In this document: positions 7,327-13,058 of the stretch, one piece after another | Position numbering within the stretch: position 1 is the first letter of the stretch | Layout of the letters: every line of letters begins with the position of its first letter | NCBI GenBank assembly: GCA_964549655.1 | Contig: CAZJXN010000149.1 | Coordinates: forward strand, 1-13,058 | Length of the DNA: 13,058 nt | Origin: JADJNW01 sp964549655 | GTDB taxonomy: Bacteria > Bacteroidota > Bacteroidia > Chitinophagales > Saprospiraceae | Direction: 5' to 3' | The notes under the pieces: model-generated | Databases searched by the model: none | What the model saw: the letters and a program-made list of their open reading frames with translations, nothing else | Told to the model about the DNA's origin: nothing | Made by a program: the position numbers and the translations under genes

Positions 7327-9978
7327 ATGAAACAGAAAAAACATAGCACTCCATTATTCATTATTTACTGCATCACTTTATTATTTTCAATAACAGGGTA
7401 TGCGCAAAAAACAACCATTGCCAGAGACTGGAAATTTATGACAGGCGATAGTCTCACCTGGGCAACTGCTGGTTATGATGATAAAAATTGGAATGAGTTG
7501 AAAACCGGATTGTGGTGGGCGCACGCAGGCTATCATTATTCCGGTTTTGCCTGGTATCGCAAAAAAATATTTATACCCGCTCTATTAAAATCGGCAGTTG
7601 AAAAAGCCGGTTATTTAAAATTAGCGCTTGGACAAATTCAAGATGCAGATGAAACTTTTTTCAACGGTAAATTGATTGGTACCACCGGTAGCTTTTCTCC
7701 ATTTGAAGGCAGATGGGGGGAGGCAAGGGCTTACTTAATAAAATCGGAACATATACAATGGAATAGTTATAACACCATTGCGGTAAGGGTGTATGGTGCA
7801 GGGGACAACGGCGGTATGCACACGGGTCCGTACTTCTTTGAACCTTATAAGCCTTCGCTTATAGATTCCTTAACGATTCATCATATCAAACTATCGCAAG
7901 ATGGCAAAGCCGTGATGGGTGAAAATACTTTTACCATAGCGTGTAATAACAATCATAAAACTACTTACGTCGGTAATATAACTTTTCAGGTAAAAGATGG
8001 CGCTGGTAAAACCGTAAAAAATTCGCAAAAAAAGGTTCAAATCCATACCGGTGACTCCAACTATTTTACATTTAAATGTAATATTTCTGATGAAAGTATT
8101 TACAAAATTGCTTGTGTATTTACAGAATCAAAAACGGGCATTCGCATCAAGAAAGATTTAATCGTAAGTACCTTAAAAAAAGTAAACCTGCCTGTAACGC
8201 CTAAGCCTGCTGCGGTGGTAAAGAATAAGGTGGCAGATGTGTTTGTATCTGCTCCGTTTGAAGCACATAAAATAGAAGGCTATACCGGGGAACGACTCCT
8301 TATCAATCTTACAAAACGGTTATTGCAGGTGGACGAAGATGAATTACTGGATGGTTATCTCGACCGCCCCGGAAAACAAAATTGGGTAGGCGAACACGTG
8401 GGAAAGTATTTGGAAGCCGCCTGTAATACTTGGCTCTACACGCATAACCCCGATTTAAAAATGCAAATGGACCGAATCGTATATGTATTGCTCCAAACCC
8501 AACTCAGCGACGGTTATCTCGGCACTTATACATCAGAGAGCTACTGGACGAACTGGGATGTATGGTCGCATAAATACAATCTGGTTGGTTTGCTGGCTTA
8601 TTATAAAGCGACCGGCTACACCCCTGCACTGGCGGGCGCTCAAAAAATAGGCAATTTACTGTGCCGCACATTTGGTGATAAAGCGGGGCAGCTAAATATT
8701 GTTACATCCGGTACGCATGTGGGCATGGCTTCCACCAGTGTGCTCGACCCGATGGTTGATTTATACACTTATACCGGTGATGTAAAATACCTTGACTTTG
8801 CAAACTATATCATCAAATCTTATGATGCTACGGATGGACCTGGTATTATTCAATCTTTACTCAAAGGTGTACCTGTAAATAAAGTAGCCAATGGAAAAGC
8901 TTATGAAATGCTGTCTAATTTAGTAGGCATTGTAAAATTGTATAAAGTAACCGGTAATAAGGAATACCTGACTGCCGCAGATAATGCTTGGAATGATATT
9001 ATAAAAAATCGCTTATACATAACAGGCACAGCCAGCAGCTTTGAATTGTTTACGGATGATGGCGTGCTACCTGCCGAAGCCGATGCCAACATGGGAGAAG
9101 GATGTGTTACCACTACTTGGCTGCAGTTCAACTACCAATTATTTACCCTAAAAGGCGAAGTAAAATATTTTAACCAGTTGGAAAAAACCATGTACAATCA
9201 TTTAATGGGAGCAGAAAATCCTCAAACCGGGTGTGTGAGTTATTATACCAGTTTGCAGGATGCCAAGCCTTTTTCATGCGGCATTACTTGCTGTCTTTCC
9301 AGTGTGCCACGCGGGCTATCCATGATACCGCTGCTGCATTATGGGCATATCAACAATCATCCTGCTTTATTACTTTTTGAAACTGGAAGTATTAATGATA
9401 GCATCATAACGGATGATAATAAAAAAATCGCAGTTGGGTTTAAAGCCATCAGCAGTTTCCCTGACAGTGGAACTATTTCATACAAAGTGGAGGTGCCGGA
9501 CCAGTCTGTTTTTTCAATCGCAATAAGAGTGCCGTATTGGGTAAATGATTTTACGGCATCGGTAGAAGGGGAAGTGTATAAAGTAAATGATGATCCTTTT
9601 TTAATGATTAAAAGAACATGGAATAAGGGAGATGTAATAAAAATTCATTTCGATGTGCAGGTTAAAATAATAGATGGGGGCACATTATATCCTGGTAAGA
9701 TAGCTTTTCAAAATGGTCCTTATGTGCTGGCTGCCGACCAATACCTCAATAGCGAATGGGGCGAAGATTTTACATCGGTAGAAGTTTCAGGTAATGCAAA
9801 TATCGGTTTACAAAGCAATGAAAATGGATTGCCGGTAAATTGGATTGGAAAGCAGGCTTTTCGCGTGCAAGCCACAAATGGCAAACAAAATGAGATGCCT
9901 TTAGTACTTGTTCCGTTCGCCGATGCAGGTCAAACCGGAGCTAAGTCACAGGTTTGGATAAACAGAAATAACCGGTGA
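7327..9978 (+). CDS. Secreted GH127-family (DUF1680) glycosidase, beta-L-arabinofuranosidase-like, with N-terminal jelly-roll and Ig-like domains
   Basis: A signal peptide (1-27, ending GYAQ) directs export. Residues about 28-180 form a GH2-type galactose-binding-like jelly-roll (FAWYRKKIFIP, ETFFNGKLIGTTGSF). Residues about 181-285 look like an Ig-type beta-sandwich. The DUF1680 (alpha/alpha)6 barrel starts near 300 (APFEAHKIEGYTGERLL) and a beta domain ends the protein. GH127 enzymes use a cysteine nucleophile near a zinc held by Glu and Cys residues. The matching positions here are E573 (SSFELF), E591 and C593 (MGEGC), and C655-C656 (ITCC), so the enzyme looks active. The motif after the Cys pair is CCLSSVPRG rather than the common CCPPN..R. 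Characterised members cleave beta-L-arabinofuranose, and a rhamnogalacturonan-II member removes aceric acid, so the sugar cannot be fixed from sequence. It lies 88 nt after the rhamnosidase and 35 nt before the next gene. Confidence 0.87.
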   Translation: MKQKKHSTPLFIIYCITLLFSITGYAQKTTIARDWKFMTGDSLTWATAGYDDKNWNELKTGLWWAHAGYHYSGFAWYRKKIFIPALLKSAVEKAGYLKLALGQIQDADETFFNGKLIGTTGSFSPFEGRWGEARAYLIKSEHIQWNSYNTIAVRVYGAGDNGGMHTGPYFFEPYKPSLIDSLTIHHIKLSQDGKAVMGENTFTIACNNNHKTTYVGNITFQVKDGAGKTVKNSQKKVQIHTGDSNYFTFKCNISDESIYKIACVFTESKTGIRIKKDLIVSTLKKVNLPVTPKPAAVVKNKVADVFVSAPFEAHKIEGYTGERLLINLTKRLLQVDEDELLDGYLDRPGKQNWVGEHVGKYLEAACNTWLYTHNPDLKMQMDRIVYVLLQTQLSDGYLGTYTSESYWTNWDVWSHKYNLVGLLAYYKATGYTPALAGAQKIGNLLCRTFGDKAGQLNIVTSGTHVGMASTSVLDPMVDLYTYTGDVKYLDFANYIIKSYDATDGPGIIQSLLKGVPVNKVANGKAYEMLSNLVGIVKLYKVTGNKEYLTAADNAWNDIIKNRLYITGTASSFELFTDDGVLPAEADANMGEGCVTTTWLQFNYQLFTLKGEVKYFNQLEKTMYNHLMGAENPQTGCVSYYTSLQDAKPFSCGITCCLSSVPRGLSMIPLLHYGHINNHPALLLFETGSINDSIITDDNKKIAVGFKAISSFPDSGTISYKVEVPDQSVFSIAIRVPYWVNDFTASVEGEVYKVNDDPFLMIKRTWNKGDVIKIHFDVQVKIIDGGTLYPGKIAFQNGPYVLAADQYLNSEWGEDFTSVEVSGNANIGLQSNENGLPVNWIGKQAFRVQATNGKQNEMPLVLVPFADAGQTGAKSQVWINRNNR

Positions 9979-10013
9979 ATTATGATAATTATTCATCAAT
10001 CAAATAAAAAAAT

Positions 10014-12143
10014 ATGATACGTATGTGCAGATTACTTTTTTTTATGATATGCATTTTACTGGTTCATTCAGGTAAAGCCCAGTCCGTTGCTTCGGGCAGA
10101 AAATTCATTGTTGCGCAAAAAAACAAATTGTCAAATGATGCCAATCCGGGTACAGCCGGTCAGCCGTTTAAAACCATTTCAAAAGCAGCAGCGATTGCAA
10201 AATCAGGTGATACTGTGCTCGTTCATGCAGGCATTTATCGAGAATGGGTAGCTCCGGCAAGCGGTGGCGAAGAAGGAAAGCCGCTGGTGTATATGGCTGC
10301 GCCAGGAGAAAAAGTGTACATCCGGGGTTCGGAAGTATATAAAGGCAAGTGGTTTGCAGTAAAAGGGAAAAAAAATATTTTTTATACAACAATTCACAGC
10401 AGTTTTTTTGATGCTACTTTCAACCCGTTTAAAATAATTTTTAGTGACGGTCGGGGCGGTGGCAGACAAGGGCAGGTATTTATAAATGGTAAAGAACTAT
10501 TGGAAGCTGGTAAAAACATCAGCACGGATAATGATAAACAAGCTCCGGTTGAAAAAAACCGTATGAACGCGATGTATCAGCAGCCCGGTACCTGGGCTAC
10601 GGAAGACGGGGAAACGATTTATGTTCATCTTCCATTAAATGCAAAACCATTAAATCAATCACTCATAGAATTTTCGGTGCGCCGCCACTTGTTTGCACCG
10701 GTGCGCAGGGCGCAGGATTATATAAATGTAAAGGGATTCATTTTTGAACATTGTGCCAATGATGTCTCTTTTCCGCAGGTAGGTGCCGTGAGCTTCCGGA
10801 GCGGTCAGCACTGGATTATTGAAGATAACATCATCCGGAATATTAAAACCGTCGGGCTTGATTGTGGTGCTGAAGATGAAGACCCCTGGCTTTTGCCAGA
10901 TATTTTACCAGAGGACAGATTCCTTGTAAGCAGGCATCATGATATTTTTAAATTATCTGAACGCCGCATTGCAGGTCGGCACCTCATACTTAATAATGAA
11001 ATCAGCGATTGCGGGCAATGCGGGATTGCAGGATTATTCAGCGACGGTACGGTTATAATGGGTAATACCGTAGAGCGCTGCGGAAAAGTAATACCGGGTT
11101 TTGAAACTGGAGGTATTAAATTTCACGGATTGATGGGTGGGACGGTAGAAGCCAACCTGGTTCGAGACAATGAATCATGGGGTATTTGGCTTGATTGCGG
11201 ATATATCGGTTCACGGGTAACCCGAAATGTGGTAATCAATAACAATATATCGGGGATATTTTTTGAATGTAGTAATGGTCCCGGACTTATTGATAACAAC
11301 ATTATAGCATCTAACCGGGGCGATGGTATTTATGCACATGATGCCAGCGGTGTAAACATCATTAATAACTTGATATTTGGCAATACCAATTTTGGAATTT
11401 ATATGTGTGTGGCTACTGACAGGCTCGTGCCGCCTTACCACTATGCCACCGGGCTTTATGAAAATGAATTAAGCGCCTGTTCCTGGGAAAGGATTTATAA
11501 TAATATGATTGTAACCAATAAAGAAGGCGCTATCGGTCTTCCATTTCCTTCCAAGCGAGCAGAAGATAATATCTCTGATTACAATTTATTTGAAAATACG
11601 ACAAGACCAGGCGATTTTGTGCTGCATGTGCGCAATGGAGAAAATCTTAAAGTGAATGAAGCCGATGCTCAGGCGCAAGAAGCATTCTTGAAAACCGGCG
11701 ACCCCGGCTTTTCAGGGGAGCAGCTTGCGTTGTGGAAAAATGGCGATGGACTTGCAATGAATTTAGACCAATGGCAAAAGAAAACCGGTAATGATAAGAA
11801 TAGTAAAGAGTCACCCTTGAAAATTAACCTTAATCAGCAAACGTATCAATTACAAATAAGTCTTGATTCTATGATATGGAATCTGCCTGGTATAACTTTT
11901 CAGGTGCCCGCCATTCGTGACTTTGAAAAATTTCCTCGGCAGGTTGACAAGGATTTTATGAGTGTGCCTGTAACCGACCCGAATTTAAGAGTGGGGGCAT
12001 TTCAAAAAATAAAACCGGGCTTGAATCAATTTTCTATCTGGCCCATAAAGTTTCAATATCCGCAAATGCCGCCAAAAGTGAAGGAACAACCGTCGCCGGA
12101 TTCAGATGCTTTTAAACCCGTACCAAAACCTCCGAAGCAGTAA
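10014..12143 (+). CDS. Secreted right-handed beta-helix glycosidase, GH120 (beta-xylosidase)-like
   Basis: A signal peptide (1-23, ending GKAQ) is followed by a DUF1565-type first rung (FKTISKAAAIAKSGDTVLVHAGIYREW, about 46-73). Many beta-helix rungs with Asn ladders come next (IIEDNIIRN, LILNNEISDCG, LIDNNIIASN, NIINNLIFGN; about 265-460). From memory, the order of motifs follows GH120 beta-xylosidases such as Thermoanaerobacterium XylC: IYREWV, FNPF, INVRR-like FSVRR, WIIEDNII, DCGQ, then WLDW and FVEVSHGP. The two catalytic acids of that enzyme correspond here to D394 (GIWLDCG, nucleophile) and E418 (FFECSNGP, acid/base). The spacing is 24 residues instead of 23, so I expect a working glycosidase of GH120 or a sister family. 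The last 25 or so residues are a Pro/Lys-rich tail. It is the last gene of the group. GH141 or a beta-helix polysaccharide lyase are alternatives that I think less likely. Confidence 0.74.
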   Translation: MIRMCRLLFFMICILLVHSGKAQSVASGRKFIVAQKNKLSNDANPGTAGQPFKTISKAAAIAKSGDTVLVHAGIYREWVAPASGGEEGKPLVYMAAPGEKVYIRGSEVYKGKWFAVKGKKNIFYTTIHSSFFDATFNPFKIIFSDGRGGGRQGQVFINGKELLEAGKNISTDNDKQAPVEKNRMNAMYQQPGTWATEDGETIYVHLPLNAKPLNQSLIEFSVRRHLFAPVRRAQDYINVKGFIFEHCANDVSFPQVGAVSFRSGQHWIIEDNIIRNIKTVGLDCGAEDEDPWLLPDILPEDRFLVSRHHDIFKLSERRIAGRHLILNNEISDCGQCGIAGLFSDGTVIMGNTVERCGKVIPGFETGGIKFHGLMGGTVEANLVRDNESWGIWLDCGYIGSRVTRNVVINNNISGIFFECSNGPGLIDNNIIASNRGDGIYAHDASGVNIINNLIFGNTNFGIYMCVATDRLVPPYHYATGLYENELSACSWERIYNNMIVTNKEGAIGLPFPSKRAEDNISDYNLFENTTRPGDFVLHVRNGENLKVNEADAQAQEAFLKTGDPGFSGEQLALWKNGDGLAMNLDQWQKKTGNDKNSKESPLKINLNQQTYQLQISLDSMIWNLPGITFQVPAIRDFEKFPRQVDKDFMSVPVTDPNLRVGAFQKIKPGLNQFSIWPIKFQYPQMPPKVKEQPSPDSDAFKPVPKPPKQ

Positions 12144-12168
12144 TGGTATCGAGTTAAAGAGGCGCTGG

Positions 12169-13058
12169 CTACTGCCTTGTTTTATTATATTTTTTAACCT
12201 GATACTCGAATAACTCTATAAATTTATTATTCCTGTAAGTTTGTTTGAACACCTGCGGCGTCATTTTCTTAATTACTTTAAACTGCCTGTTAAAATAAGA
12301 GATGTTATTATATCCGCAGGCAAAACAAACTTCGGAGATATTTAAATCTTTTTCTACCAGCATTTTGCAGGCATGCGCTACCCGTATTTCATTTAAAAAG
12401 TAAGTAAAATTTTTTCGGGTTCTTTTTTTGAAAAATCGGCAAAATGTTTCCGGACACATATAAAGTAGCTTAGACACTTCTTCCACAGAGATGGGTCTCT
12501 TAAAGTTACACATTACATATTCATAAATTGTATTAATTCGTTCGGAATCTTTTGCATTAATGCTTACTGATTCGTGGGCAGAAAGGATTTCCAGTTCATT
12601 AGAGTTGCTGATGATGTCAAGCATATTTAAAAGTTGCAGGAGTTTATTCATTCCTGTAAGTTTTTGCATATCAATCATCATGTCTGTAACAAGTTCTCTG
12701 GTTTTGCCTTTAATCTCAAGTCCCATTTGCGAACTATCAAGCAACGCTTTAATATTTTTGGTTTCGGGAGCGTCAAAAAAATGATGCCCTAAAAAATCAA
12801 ATTTAAACTGAACATACAGCGACAGAACTTCCAGCGGCTTTTCTGAATTTTCTTGGTAATAAATTTCATCATTACGATACCAGTGCGGTATGTTGGAGCC
12901 AATCAAAACCAAATCACCCGGGCGAAACCTTTTTATGCTATCTCCAATAAAGCGGTCGCCTTCGCTACTTAAAATAAGCACTAATTCATATTCCGGATGA
13001 AAATGCCAAGGAACACTAAAATAGGGACCACTCCATTCCTGTATGGCAAACGATGTAT
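12169..13058 (-). CDS. AraC-family transcriptional regulator with cupin-like sensor domain (5' end outside window)
   Basis: A cytoplasmic DNA-binding regulator, probably sensing a sugar released by this locus. The open frame continues to the right edge: 295 residues are visible and the true start is missing. An internal GTG at 12981 could serve as a start, but the upstream residues GPYFSVPWHFHPEYELVLI are the usual AraC cupin opening, so it is not the real one. The sensor half continues with FRPGDLVLIGSNIPHWYRND. The C-terminal half (about the last 120 residues) holds two helix-turn-helix units: ISVEEVSKLLYMCPETFCRFFKK, of which the core is SVEEVSKLL, and NISEVCFACGYNNISYFNRQFK with its core ACGYNNISYFNRQFK, followed by TPQVFKQTYR. 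It converges with the beta-helix gene, 25 nt apart, so it is transcribed separately. Regulation of the neighbouring operon is an inference from position only. Confidence 0.93.
   Translation of the reverse strand, partial: TSFAIQEWSGPYFSVPWHFHPEYELVLILSSEGDRFIGDSIKRFRPGDLVLIGSNIPHWYRNDEIYYQENSEKPLEVLSLYVQFKFDFLGHHFFDAPETKNIKALLDSSQMGLEIKGKTRELVTDMMIDMQKLTGMNKLLQLLNMLDIISNSNELEILSAHESVSINAKDSERINTIYEYVMCNFKRPISVEEVSKLLYMCPETFCRFFKKRTRKNFTYFLNEIRVAHACKMLVEKDLNISEVCFACGYNNISYFNRQFKVIKKMTPQVFKQTYRNNKFIELFEYQVKKYNKTRQ

Noticed and set aside
12144..12190. Possible bidirectional terminator between the convergent beta-helix and AraC genes
   Set aside because: Only a 3-bp GGC/GCC stem can be drawn. 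The T-rich stretch after 12177 is within the AraC coding sequence, so a terminator is not supported.
12979..12981. GTG as the true start of the AraC regulator
   Set aside because: The frame stays open to the window edge and the upstream 25 residues carry the conserved cupin opening PWHFHPEYEL, so the gene is truncated by the window instead.

Overview
The window looks like a carbohydrate-utilisation locus from a member of the Bacteroidota, most likely a soil- or plant-associated lineage such as Chitinophagaceae. I infer this from the AT-rich sequence, the near absence of Shine-Dalgarno sites before well-defined genes, signal peptides ending in AQ, and a gene set typical of plant-polysaccharide degraders (GH78, GH127, beta-helix hydrolase, sugar porter, AraC regulator). 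No RNA gene, insertion sequence, CRISPR array or phage gene is visible.

Layout from left to right. Positions 1-271 hold the decayed 3' end of a GH31 alpha-xylosidase-like gene, with an amber stop, an in-frame deletion and a +1 shift. Next comes a secreted, divergent GH78 alpha-L-rhamnosidase (268-2688). A leader of about 165 nt with a 7-bp perfect hairpin follows. It precedes a probable co-directional operon: an MFS sugar porter with an unusually long periplasmic loop (2856-4586), a canonical GH78 rhamnosidase without a signal peptide (4602-7238), a secreted GH127 (DUF1680) enzyme with two extra N-terminal beta domains (7327-9978), and a secreted beta-helix hydrolase resembling GH120 beta-xylosidases (10014-12143). 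A convergent AraC-family regulator (12169 to the right edge, 5' end missing) closes the window.

Proposed division of labour (inference): the exported enzymes GH78, GH127 and the GH120-like protein trim rhamnose, beta-L-arabinofuranose-type and xylose-type residues in the periplasm or outside the cell. The sugar porter imports the sugars or small rhamnosides released, and the leaderless GH78, encoded 15 nt behind the porter, would hydrolyse rhamnosides in the cytoplasm. The AraC protein, with a cupin-like sensor domain, is the natural candidate regulator. No SusC/SusD pair is present, so outer-membrane uptake must be encoded elsewhere or occur through porins. I see no wholly unknown system. 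The points most worth a second look are the split localisation of the two rhamnosidases, the porter insertion, the GH127 domain fusion, the GH120-like assignment, and the decaying GH31 at the left edge.
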